Source: CAIYRG01 sp964446945 (GTDB lineage: Bacteria; Pseudomonadota; Alphaproteobacteria; Micropepsales; Micropepsaceae). Taken from it: 64,000 nt of DNA. Under the pieces are notes generated by a model, which saw only the letters and a program-made list of their open reading frames with translations, ran no database searches and was not told the DNA's origin. Location: the NCBI GenBank assembly GCA_964446945.1, contig CAYUQO010000006.1:130989-194988 (forward strand), read 5' to 3'. Both the position numbers and the translations under genes were made by a program. The stretch's first letter is position 1; every line of letters begins with the position of its first letter. This document shows positions 17,147 to 24,979 of this stretch, piece after piece.

Positions 17147-17267
17147 GATGGGCTCCGCAATTGACCTGTACGGCAACGGCAACAGGAGGTTGTCGTTCCA
17201 TTCCGGAGGAGCGGTAGCACGGCAGTGCTGAATATCAGCCGAACAACCGTCGCTGACGCCGCAAGCC

Positions 17268-18368
17268 TCACCGCGCGCGGTAGGATTTGCTGAAGCCGGT
17301 TCGCGGATTTGTCACGGTAAAACTGCCGTCGCTCGAGACCGAAGCCTCGATCCAGTTGCCCTGATCCTGCGCGCCCTCATCCATGTTGGCGATCAATTCC
17401 GGCCTGGCATTGTGTGCCGGATCGGGGTCGATGAGAGACCGATGCAGTTGCCAGACGTCTTGAACGCCCGGTGTTGTCGCCATGCGCAGGTACGAGTTTG
17501 GCTCATAGGGCCGGGTGCCTGGCACGGCGATCGGTTTGGCCCGGTCATCGCGCTGTCCCAAACCCTTGCGTGGACCATTATTGACCACAATGACCTCCGG
17601 CCGGATGGCGCCAAGCAGCGCCGGCGACCCGGAATCCGCCAGCGTGCCGTGGCGATTGATCGTGTACAGATTGACGGTGCCGATCTTGTTGACCGGACAA
17701 ACAAGCTGCAACTCGCGTGACCAGTCCAGATCGCCGAGGCTCGCCATTTTGAACCGGCCGAAATCCAGCGACAGGCCGACCATCCGGATATTTTCCGGAG
17801 CAGCAGGTTCCATTTGCGCTGCGTTGGCGCATAGCGGGTTCGGAACTCCGCCGTCATTGACCGGCGTGGCAATCACCGGCCCTTCCGAAACAAGCACTTT
17901 GGTTGCAACACCATTGAACGGGATCGTGTCTCCGGCCCGGAGAATGGTGCGATTGGCACCGGCGATCGCCTCATAATTTTCAAGACGCACCCGGTCTTCC
18001 GGCTGCACCTGATCGCCATGATCATAGAAGTGGCCGATCGGAATGAGTTTCGAAAGTGCTTCGAGTCCACCTTCGTGATCGGCATGCCAATGGCTGATGA
18101 TGAGATGGTCGATCTTGTTCAGTCCGGCATGCTGCGCGGCGGCATAGATTCGCTTTGCGTCGCGATCGCCATTTCCGGCATAGCCGGTGTCGAACAGCAG
18201 CGACTCTCCACTGGGCGAAACAAACAGCGTCGAGGCCCCGCCTTCGACATCGATCCAGTAGATTTGCAGTTTTCCGGCCTGTGGCGCCGGCGCAGCACTG
18301 GTGCCATCCACCCCTGTGGCCATCACCGCGAAAAGTGACAATACGGCACCTGCCAAAATGCGCTTCAT
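17268..18368 (-). CDS. Exported metallo-beta-lactamase-fold hydrolase (second paralogue)
   Basis: 366 residues from ATG at 18368, preceded by GGAGG at a 6-nt spacing. The longer frame to 18461 would read through a palindromic repeat and is rejected. Signal peptide 1-26; metal motif HWHADH at 93-98 after DTGYAGNG; both halves align with the protein at 1018-2118, which has the same length and the same end (FTVTNPRTGFSKSYRAR against FTVTNQRNGFSKTYSPHN). The two are clear paralogues of periplasmic zinc hydrolases. This copy has no operon partner; its 5' leader is the composite repeat at 18383-18546. Confidence 0.82.
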   Translation of the reverse strand: MKRILAGAVLSLFAVMATGVDGTSAAPAPQAGKLQIYWIDVEGGASTLFVSPSGESLLFDTGYAGNGDRDAKRIYAAAQHAGLNKIDHLIISHWHADHEGGLEALSKLIPIGHFYDHGDQVQPEDRVRLENYEAIAGANRTILRAGDTIPFNGVATKVLVSEGPVIATPVNDGGVPNPLCANAAQMEPAAPENIRMVGLSLDFGRFKMASLGDLDWSRELQLVCPVNKIGTVNLYTINRHGTLADSGSPALLGAIRPEVIVVNNGPRKGLGQRDDRAKPIAVPGTRPYEPNSYLRMATTPGVQDVWQLHRSLIDPDPAHNARPELIANMDEGAQDQGNWIEASVSSDGSFTVTNPRTGFSKSYRAR

Positions 18369-18382
18369 CGCAAACCTCCACC

Positions 18383-18546
18383 CAGTGTCGTGGTTTCGAA
18401 GTTCGCATGATTTCGATACAGGCCGCGCGTTGCGAACTTCGAAACCAAAACGACACTGCAATCAAAATTGCTAGTGTCCTTTCGATTCTGAAATTCGCAC
18501 GGCTGCCGATATAGAAAGCAGGCGAATTTCAGAATCGGGACACTAG
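18383..18546. repeat. 164-bp composite of two divergent palindromic units (RIME/BIME-like), copy 1
   Basis: Unit A is 18383-18458: arms 18383-18407 and 18431-18458 start CAGTGTCG and end CGACACTG, are identical except that the right arm has 3 extra nt (AAA on this strand), and enclose a 23-nt loop. Unit B is 18471-18546: arms 18471-18498 and 18522-18546 between CTAGTGTCC and GGACACTAG, again with a 3-nt asymmetry and a 23-nt loop. Twelve nt (CAATCAAAATTG) separate them. A and B are related in arms (TTCGAAGTTCGC against TTCTGAAATTCGC) and point away from each other. The whole block recurs inverted at 45707-45870. It ends 14 nt before the MBL start codon, leaving room only for the ribosome site. 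Confidence 0.9.
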
Positions 18547-18584
18547 GCAGAACCATCCTAGTTCAGAACAACCTGCGTGCGAAG

Positions 18585-19274
18585 CTACCTGGTAGAGAGC
18601 GATTCCGGCAATTCGGTGAGTGAGGACAGGACAAGATCCGGTTTTCCCGGCAATCGCTCCGGAATTTGCCCGGCGCGGTTGCACCAGACCGTCCGCATGC
18701 CAAATGCCGACGCGGCGTAAACATCCCAACCATTCGAGGAAACGAATGCGATCGATCCCGGTGCAATGCCAAGGCGGTCCGCGGCAAGCTGATACACAGC
18801 CGGGTGCGGCTTGAAGACACCTGCCTCTTCCACCGACACCACGGCATCGAACTTACCGATGAGACCAGCACTCGATACGGCGCTCGCAAGCATCTTCGGT
18901 GTGCCATTGGACAGAACGGCAAGTCTGAAACCGGCTGCTTTCAGCCGGTCAATCACGGGCAGTACATCCGGATAGGCGCGGAGCGTCAGATAGGCTTCCA
19001 TCAATCGCCTGCGCAATCCGGAACTGGAAATATCGAGAACGTCGAGTGAGAAGTCGAGCGCCTCGCCGGTGACCTGCCAGAAATCGGCATGCTTTCCCTG
19101 AGCCGCACGCAGCCACGTATATTGCAATTGCTTTTCCCGCCACATGCGGTTCAGCGGATCGGCTTTGCCGCCGAGATCACTCAAACACGCCGATGTCGCC
19201 GAATTGACGTCGAACAGCGTGCCATAGGCATCGAACACACAGGCGCCAACGCCATTCAACGTCGGGTTCGTCAT
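18585..19274 (-). CDS. Haloacid dehalogenase, type II
   Basis: 229 residues, the typical length of L-2-haloacid dehalogenases. The HAD nucleophile is Asp15 (FDAYGTLFDV); motif II is LSNGTP with Ser122/Asn123; Lys155 is in FKPHPAVYQ; the terminal motif is VSSNGWDVYAAS with Asn181, Trp183 and Asp184, the SNxxD form specific to type II dehalogenases. The enzyme would turn 2-halo acids into 2-hydroxy acids with inversion, using water. No transporter or regulator for halo acids is adjacent, so the physiological substrate is uncertain. Confidence 0.9.
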   Translation of the reverse strand: MTNPTLNGVGACVFDAYGTLFDVNSATSACLSDLGGKADPLNRMWREKQLQYTWLRAAQGKHADFWQVTGEALDFSLDVLDISSSGLRRRLMEAYLTLRAYPDVLPVIDRLKAAGFRLAVLSNGTPKMLASAVSSAGLIGKFDAVVSVEEAGVFKPHPAVYQLAADRLGIAPGSIAFVSSNGWDVYAASAFGMRTVWCNRAGQIPERLPGKPDLVLSSLTELPESLSTR

Positions 19275-19310
19275 CGCGGGGGAATTCCGGGTTTACCCAG
19301 GTCGCCAAGC

Positions 19311-19343
19311 CGGCGGAGGACCATCACATTGCGTCCTCCGCCG
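19311..19343. terminator. Strong hairpin between the SH3-protein and dehalogenase genes, without T-tract
   Basis: Perfect 11-bp arms (CGGCGGAGGAC at 19311-19321 and its complement at 19333-19343) with an 11-nt loop. It lies just behind the stop of the SH3-domain gene on the minus strand. No run of T follows in either direction, so it may act as an RNA 3' stabiliser or a weak terminator. Confidence 0.5.
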
Positions 19344-19370
19344 CTCGCGCGATGAACTGTTTGGGGACGC

Positions 19371-19733
19371 TTACGGAATATATTTGTCTGACGGCGACAG
19401 CATCGAAATCGCGACATAGCCGATCCCGGTGCCATTTCGTCCAACGAGCACCCAATCCCAGCCCTTCACTTTGGCCAGCACGTCGACTTTTTCGCCGCGC
19501 TTCAGGGCGCCCGTGACCTTCGTGTTGTAGAAATAGTGGTCGTTGTAAACGTCGGTTGGATTGGCATCGATATAGGTCGTTGGCGGCGTCTCGTAGCCTT
19601 CCATTGCCTTCACCACGCTCGGCGCGAGCTTGACGCTGTCGGCGGAAATATCTGCCGCCCCTGCAGCACCAGCCAGCGACACCGCCGCCGCGAACGCAAG
19701 TGAAACACCCAAAACACGGCTCTCGAAATTCAT
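19371..19733 (-). CDS. Exported bacterial SH3-domain protein
   Basis: 120 residues from ATG at 19733. The signal peptide ends near AGAAGAADIS (about residue 27). The remainder holds one SH3b-like domain with the patterns VYNDHYFYNTKVTGALKRGE, VDVLAKVKGWDWVLVG and GIGYVAISML, typical of SH3_3 domains that bind peptidoglycan or act as anchors. It lacks any enzymatic domain. A 9-bp perfect inverted repeat lies 41-64 nt upstream of the start. The longer frame to 19790 would cover that repeat and is not supported. Confidence 0.75.
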   Translation of the reverse strand: MNFESRVLGVSLAFAAAVSLAGAAGAADISADSVKLAPSVVKAMEGYETPPTTYIDANPTDVYNDHYFYNTKVTGALKRGEKVDVLAKVKGWDWVLVGRNGTGIGYVAISMLSPSDKYIP

Positions 19734-19773
19734 GACATCCCTCCATCTCTTACAGTTTGTTGTCTGTGCCGGG

Positions 19774-19797
19774 TTATCCCGTTCGAGCACGGGATAA
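19774..19797. promoter_or_regulatory. Perfect 9-bp inverted repeat upstream of the SH3-domain gene
   Basis: TTATCCCGT and ACGGGATAA are separated by TCGAGC. Position (41 nt before the start codon) and symmetry suggest an operator or a 5' leader hairpin for the SH3-domain gene. Confidence 0.45.
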
Positions 19798-20324
19798 TTC
19801 CAGCCCCGGCCGGCGGGATCGATCCATGCGCGTTCCAGCCGGCGCTGATGGTCAATGTAGCACCGCTTGTCAGCCGCTCATGTGATAGTTGTCATCGTCA
19901 GGTGTTCGGTGAAGCATGTGTTTTGCATGGATCACAACCGGACCGCCCTCCCCGGCTGGCAGGAGTGCAACAGCGCGATAGCTAATTCGTCAGCGGCGAG
20001 CGTCAAGAGGTTCGGGCAAAAATTCTGCTCCGGCCAAAGATTAACCTGGCTTATCGCGCCGTCACGTTAACCCGGGTGACACCACGACCCAAATCCCCGC
20101 CAGTCCAGCCAGAATGGCCATCCTGCCCCCACATGCTCTCCTCCCCAGAATATCGTCTCTGCAAACCTGGCCGACCACCACCAGCCGATCACTCCTGGCG
20201 TCAGCGCCTTTTTTGCGCGTACGGGCCCGAAATGCTAAATTCTCACTTCTGTGGCTGCGGTCGCAGCAGCTTTCGTGCGTTGCGTCGGATTGCTTATTTT
20301 CCGTTCAGCTCCGGAGGCTATCCA
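19798..20324. other. Intergenic region upstream of the sterol-desaturase gene
   Basis: About 530 bp without a credible gene. One reading frame of the desaturase gene stays open back to 20076, but this upstream part lacks any family similarity and a much better start exists at 20325. A short GC hairpin followed by six T (GGCG-TCAG-CGCC, 20197-20214) could be an attenuator on the plus strand, but its stem is only 4 bp. Nothing else is recognised. Confidence 0.35.
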
Positions 20325-21263
20325 GTGTCCACGAGAACTCTTACCTGGCTCAGCAGCCTTCTCGCCTTGCCGGTTCTTTACGTGCTGTTCTACGGCATAC
20401 ATATCTCACCGCAGGGCCATGCGATCGAAGAATGGCTGCCGAAATGGGACCGGGTGCTGGTGCTTTTCGCCATTGTCGGCCTGGAGCGGACTTATAAGTA
20501 CAGATATGCCGTGTCGCAGCGTTACATCCTGCACCGCGATATCATCGCCAACATCGTCAATCTATGGATTACCGGCGCGGTTGTCGGCGTGATCGTGCTC
20601 CCCCTACTCTACTTCCTGCCCGAGCATTTCCTGGGACGGAAATTCGTCGTCGCAGCTCCGGGGGTGCTGGGGCCATTCTGGTTCCAGTTTGCCACAATCC
20701 TGCTTTTCATCAGCTTGTTCCGCTATTGGATGCACCGGATGCAGCACACGATTCCCTTTCTTTGGGAGCTGCACTCCTATCATCACCGGGTGACTGACCT
20801 GAAAGCCAGCAATGGCGAAGTGTCCAATCCCGTCGATTACGCGCTGCGCAATGTCATCGTCTTCCTGATGCTCGGCGTCATCGGTTTTGATCCGGTGGCA
20901 ATCCTTCTTGCCGTTCCGGTCGCAACCTTTACCGCGGTGTTCTCGCACTGCGGCGCTGACCTTAAAGGCGGCGTGCTCAATTACGTGTTCGTGACCCCGG
21001 AAGTGCACCGTTGGCATCACACCGCCAATGTTCCGGAAGGACGCGGCTACTCCGTCAATTACGGGGTGGAATTCGCGTTCTGGGACATCCTGTTCGGCAC
21101 CTATTACCTGCCGCAGGAAAACGGGCAAGTGATTCAGCCGGAGCGTATCGGCCATCCCGACGGGCTGCCGGACGAGAAAAATTACCTCAAACTGGTGCTC
21201 GTGCCCCTGGGCCTGTATCCGCCCTTCAGCTGGCTGCAGCGGCCCCGCGCCACTGCCCGCTAG
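20325..21263 (+). CDS. Sterol desaturase/fatty acid hydroxylase family membrane protein
   Basis: 312 residues from the GTG at 20325, which has an excellent GGAGG 7 nt upstream. Membrane segments lie at about 8-26, 45-55, 75-98 and 118-133. The diiron histidine boxes are complete: HRMQH at 137-141, HSYHH at 150-154, His208 in FSHCG, and HRWHH at 228-232. Such proteins use O2 and a di-iron centre to hydroxylate or desaturate sterols, hopanoids, carotenoids or fatty acids in the inner membrane. No electron-donor gene is adjacent. The substrate is unknown. Confidence 0.85.
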   Translation: MSTRTLTWLSSLLALPVLYVLFYGIHISPQGHAIEEWLPKWDRVLVLFAIVGLERTYKYRYAVSQRYILHRDIIANIVNLWITGAVVGVIVLPLLYFLPEHFLGRKFVVAAPGVLGPFWFQFATILLFISLFRYWMHRMQHTIPFLWELHSYHHRVTDLKASNGEVSNPVDYALRNVIVFLMLGVIGFDPVAILLAVPVATFTAVFSHCGADLKGGVLNYVFVTPEVHRWHHTANVPEGRGYSVNYGVEFAFWDILFGTYYLPQENGQVIQPERIGHPDGLPDEKNYLKLVLVPLGLYPPFSWLQRPRATAR

Positions 21264-21340
21264 AAAGTCGCGTCCGCTCTCCAGTAAGTGTCGGTGACCG
21301 GTTTTGAATTCTGCAGATACTTCGGCAATAGTAGGCCGAA

Positions 21341-22249
21341 ATGTCTGCAACTGCCCTTCTCAGCTATGCGCTTACCGTGCCCGACATGGAACCGGGCCGG
21401 CGCTTCTATTCGACCTTCGGTCTGATTCCGGCGGAACGCGGCAATAGTCTCGCCTTGCGCTGTGACGGGCGCGACCAGGATCAAGTGTTGCTGATCGAGG
21501 GCGGAAAGAAACGGCTGAACCACCTCCGTTTTGGTGCAGATGATCAGGGGACCACCGCAATCCGCGCCAGAATGCGCGCGCACGACCTGACCGAAACAGA
21601 TGCCACGGCGCCGGAATTCGAGGGCGGTCTATGGTTGTCCGATCCGGACGGCAATCCCGTCAACGTCCGCAATCAATCGGCGCAGCCCTGGCGCAGCGCG
21701 CCGGAATTTCACATCAATCAACCCGGCCATTATCGTCGCTTCGAACGCGGCTGTGCGCCGCGCCATCAGGTGCGGCCAACCAGGCTTGGGCATGTGCTGC
21801 TGTTTACGCCCCGGCTGGATGAGATGGTCGCCTTCTACCGCGATGTCATGGGGCTGCGCATCAGCGATACCGTCCCGGGAATTATCGCCTTCATGCATTT
21901 GCCGTGCGGCGGCGACCACCACGTGCTGGCGCTGCTGCAGGATGCGCAGTCCGGCTTTCATCATGCCAGTTTCGAAGTGGAGTCACCGGACGAGATGGGC
22001 CTGGGCGCGCAGGCGGTACTCGAAGCCGGTTATCGCGACGGGTGGGGACTGGGCCGTCACGTGATTGGCTCCAATCTGTTCCACTATCTGCGCGATCCGT
22101 GGATGAGCCTTGCGGAATATTTTTGCGACATCGACCAGATCCCCGGCGATGGTTCATGGCGCGCCGAAGTGCACGAACCACGCGACGCGCTCTATCGCTG
22201 GGGCCCGCCGGTACCGGAAGATTTCACCCGAAACTTCGAAGCCGCCTGA
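21341..22249 (+). CDS. VOC-family protein, extradiol ring-cleavage dioxygenase-like
   Basis: 302 residues made of two vicinal-oxygen-chelate modules (about 5-115 and 145-265), the arrangement of type I extradiol dioxygenases. In the second module the metal-ligand pattern is kept: His151 (LGHVLLF), His207/208 (FHHASFEV) and Glu259 (AEYFCD). GRHVIGSNLFHYLRDPWMS corresponds to the substrate-lid segment. Cleavage of a catechol-like ring with Fe(II) or Mn(II) is therefore possible. No aromatic degradation genes are adjacent, so the role is unassigned. It converges with the permease gene 7 nt away. Confidence 0.8.
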   Translation: MSATALLSYALTVPDMEPGRRFYSTFGLIPAERGNSLALRCDGRDQDQVLLIEGGKKRLNHLRFGADDQGTTAIRARMRAHDLTETDATAPEFEGGLWLSDPDGNPVNVRNQSAQPWRSAPEFHINQPGHYRRFERGCAPRHQVRPTRLGHVLLFTPRLDEMVAFYRDVMGLRISDTVPGIIAFMHLPCGGDHHVLALLQDAQSGFHHASFEVESPDEMGLGAQAVLEAGYRDGWGLGRHVIGSNLFHYLRDPWMSLAEYFCDIDQIPGDGSWRAEVHEPRDALYRWGPPVPEDFTRNFEAA

Positions 22250-22256
22250 CCGGCCG

Positions 22257-24221
22257 TCATCTCGATCTCTGTGCCTTACGTTCCGGAACATGTGCGGCGA
22301 TTTCCGGACGCTCCGCTGTGCCTCCGTCCTCGAAATGGACCGGCACATTGATGACGGTCAGACGTGTTCCGCCATGCAACAGCAACTGCCTCCGCAGATG
22401 ACCGGCATAATCCGTATGCAGCAGATATTGATACCAATGGATCTTGACAATTTCCGGAATCAGCACGGCGATATCGCGTGAGGGCATTCTCTTCTCGAGC
22501 TGATCCACGAGTTTCAGGACCGGTTCTTCAATATTGCGGTATTGCGCCGGAGTGATCACCAGCCGCGGGGCCGGAAAGCCCGCACGTTGCGCCGGCCGGC
22601 AGGCCAATTCCTCCCACAGCTGCTTCAGCCGCGCCTGATGCTCTTTACCGCCAGGACCGGTCAATTGCGTCAGATGCAGCCCGATCACATCAGGGGTGAT
22701 TGCAAAAGCAAACCTCACCGCCCGCGCGGTCAGCCGGCTCCAGTCGCGAACCGCGACGACCACAATCGGCGGATTATCCGAACGCAATTTCAGCGGCACT
22801 GACTCTGTCAGCCGCTTCTCCAGGCGATCATAGTAGCTGCGGATTTGCTTCAGCAGCAGGATCACCAGGGGGATCGTGATCACCGTGATCCACGCGCCTT
22901 CGAGAAATTTCGCAATCACGATGATGCAGAGCGCCGCGCCGGTCGTGGCCGCACCGATGGCATTGATGGCGAGATGCACGTGATTTGCGGGCCTGTCCTC
23001 GTTCCGCTGACTGCGGCGCCAATGCACCACCATTCCTGACTGTGAGAGCGTGAATGTCAGGAAGGCGCCGATCGCAAACAACGGAATCAGCCGGTCGGTA
23101 ATGCCACCGAACACGGTCAACAAAATGCCGGCGGTGATCGCGAGATATATAATTCCAACGGAATAGACGAGGCGCCGGCCCGCCACGGCGAATGGCCGTG
23201 GCAGGTAACCATCTTCGGCCACCATGCGGCACAGCCGGGGGAATCCGATAAAGCTGGTATTGGCAGACAGGCAAAGAATGCAAAGCAGCGATCCCATCGC
23301 GATGTAATAAAAGGTTCCCTGCCCCACCACCGCGCCGGCGAGTTGCGACAGCACGCTTCGATAGCCGGGCTGTGTCTGATCCATGGCGCCAATGCGATAG
23401 GTCGTGGCCAGCCACGCGATTCCGGCAAGCAACAGCCCCAGAATCGAAACAATCGCAGCAAGTGTTCCGTGGCCATACTTCACCGGCGGATCGCGAAAGG
23501 CCGACATGCCGTTGCTCACGGCTTCGACGCCGGTCATCGCGGTGCAGCCGCTCGCGAAGGAGCGCAGAAGCAGCCACAGGCTGACCACTTCGGCGGCATG
23601 CGCTATTGGTGGTGGGCTCACAACCGGCGCTGGATGACCGCCTCCAACAATTGTGCGCCACGCGCCAATCGCAATAATCGCGATGAAGCTCACTGTGAAC
23701 AGGTAAGTCGGCACCGCAAACAGCCGGCTCGATTCCTGGGTGCCCCGCAGATTGGCCAATGCGATGATTACCAGCACTGCAAGGCACAGCGGCAGGATGT
23801 ACGGCTGCAGCGACGGGACCGCGGAAACCAGCGCGGCGATGCCCGCGGAAATGCCGACAGCGACGTTCAGGATGTAATCGATCATCAGCGCCGCCGCGGC
23901 CAGCAGACTGAAATTGGCCCCCAGATTTTCCCGCGAGACAATGTAGGAGCCGCCATTGCTGGGGTAAGCACGGATTGTCTGCCAGTACGAAACCGCCAGA
24001 ATCGCAAGCAGCGCCACAATCGGCGCCATGACCCAGCCGATATAGGCAAGCCCCGCCGCCCCAAGAGGCATGAGTATGGTGAGGGCCGCTTCGGGACCGT
24101 AGGCTGAGGAACTCAGCCCATCCAGCCCCATTGCCGGAATACCTTCAAAGACGCCGATTTTGCGCTGCGACGATTCCCGGTTCGCCAGTCTGCGCCCGAG
24201 AATGAAACCGATCAGATCCAA
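22257..24221 (-). CDS. APC-superfamily amino-acid/cation permease with cytoplasmic C-terminal domain
   Basis: 654 residues. About 12 membrane helices fill residues 25-465 in the amino acid-polyamine-organocation pattern, with the helix-1 signature GLSSSAYGPEA at 35-45 and NGGSYIVSRENLG in helix 3. A soluble tail of about 185 residues follows, with a universal-stress-like segment (PPIVVVAVRDWSRLTARAVR). Related proteins in alphaproteobacteria are annotated as amino-acid transporters, some as potassium transporters. Substrate undecided. The gene is monocistronic on the minus strand. Confidence 0.85.
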   Translation of the reverse strand: MDLIGFILGRRLANRESSQRKIGVFEGIPAMGLDGLSSSAYGPEAALTILMPLGAAGLAYIGWVMAPIVALLAILAVSYWQTIRAYPSNGGSYIVSRENLGANFSLLAAAALMIDYILNVAVGISAGIAALVSAVPSLQPYILPLCLAVLVIIALANLRGTQESSRLFAVPTYLFTVSFIAIIAIGAWRTIVGGGHPAPVVSPPPIAHAAEVVSLWLLLRSFASGCTAMTGVEAVSNGMSAFRDPPVKYGHGTLAAIVSILGLLLAGIAWLATTYRIGAMDQTQPGYRSVLSQLAGAVVGQGTFYYIAMGSLLCILCLSANTSFIGFPRLCRMVAEDGYLPRPFAVAGRRLVYSVGIIYLAITAGILLTVFGGITDRLIPLFAIGAFLTFTLSQSGMVVHWRRSQRNEDRPANHVHLAINAIGAATTGAALCIIVIAKFLEGAWITVITIPLVILLLKQIRSYYDRLEKRLTESVPLKLRSDNPPIVVVAVRDWSRLTARAVRFAFAITPDVIGLHLTQLTGPGGKEHQARLKQLWEELACRPAQRAGFPAPRLVITPAQYRNIEEPVLKLVDQLEKRMPSRDIAVLIPEIVKIHWYQYLLHTDYAGHLRRQLLLHGGTRLTVINVPVHFEDGGTAERPEIAAHVPERKAQRSR

Positions 24222-24409
24222 GTGGCCGTCCCGGCAAGTCTATCCGGGACGTAAGCCCGTTCTCCCTGACCGGTTCCACCGACGAAAAACAAACTTGGAA
24301 TTCAGGCGATTGCGCGAGGCAAATCAGTTCCCGGGAAGTCGGCGGTGCCATGCAATTGGAGAATGGACCGGCGGAAGGGCAGTGCCGCTTCCGCCATGCC
24401 GTGTAGAAT

Positions 24410-24907
24410 CTATTCTTCTTCGGCGTCGCCCGGCATTTGCGGAGCAGCTCCGCCCATCCCTTCGCCGGAACGAGAACCAGCTTCAACAATGTACTCATCG
24501 ATCTCGACTACGCCGGGCGCGATCTCTTGAACGGTATCGATGACCATCATCTCGGCGCTGTTCGGCGCTGTGGGACGCGGTTTGCGCGCCGGACGCTTCG
24601 CCGGTTGCGCACGCCGTGTAGCCGCGGGCTTCCGCGCCTGCGGACGTTTCCGAGTCGCTTTCCGTGCTGTCGTTCTCGAACGCGCTGCGGTGCGCTTGCC
24701 GGCTTTTGCCGTCGAGGCCTTGCGCCGCGAAGAGGCAGCTTTACCCCTCGCCGAGCGAACGGGTTTTTTTGCGGTGCTCTTGCGCGACTTCGATGCCGAT
24801 GATTTCGCCCGAGCCGCGGTTGACGATTTCTTCCTCGCCGGCGCCTTCTTCTTTGCCTTTGCCCCGCGCTTGGCGGACGCAGACGAACGTTTCTTTGCTG
24901 CTGCCAT
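24410..24907 (-). CDS. Histone H1-like Lys/Ala/Arg-rich protein with acidic tail
   Basis: 165 residues. Residues 1-112 are almost only Lys, Ala, Arg and Ser, with repeated AKK, ARK, TARK and KPA blocks as in eukaryotic H1 tails and bacterial H1-like proteins (AlgP, HctA, BphH). Residues 113-165 form a separate short region (EMMVIDTVQEIAPGVVEIDE) and end acidic (GDAEEE). DNA binding by the basic part is very likely from composition; a nucleoid role is inference. Short basic repeats make the length prone to change by slippage. No neighbour gives context. Confidence 0.7.
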   Translation of the reverse strand: MAAAKKRSSASAKRGAKAKKKAPARKKSSTAARAKSSASKSRKSTAKKPVRSARGKAASSRRKASTAKAGKRTAARSRTTARKATRKRPQARKPAATRRAQPAKRPARKPRPTAPNSAEMMVIDTVQEIAPGVVEIDEYIVEAGSRSGEGMGGAAPQMPGDAEEE

Positions 24908-24979
24908 TTTCCCCCCTCATCAGAGATTTATGGTTCATCCGGAGTGTAACGCTTTTCTTTCACCGGTGGAACGGGGAGG

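Noticed and set aside
18369..18461. N-terminal extension of the second MBL protein
   Set aside because: Same reason: it would encode part of the palindromic unit, and the signal peptide starts at 18368.
20076..20324. 83-residue N-terminal extension of the sterol desaturase
   Set aside because: Pro/Arg/Cys-rich with no family similarity; GGAGG before GTG 20325 marks the better start.
24520..24900. CRISPR-like periodic sequence
   Set aside because: The repetition comes from Lys/Ala/Arg codons in the H1-like gene and has no constant repeat or spacer length. No CRISPR array was seen in the window.
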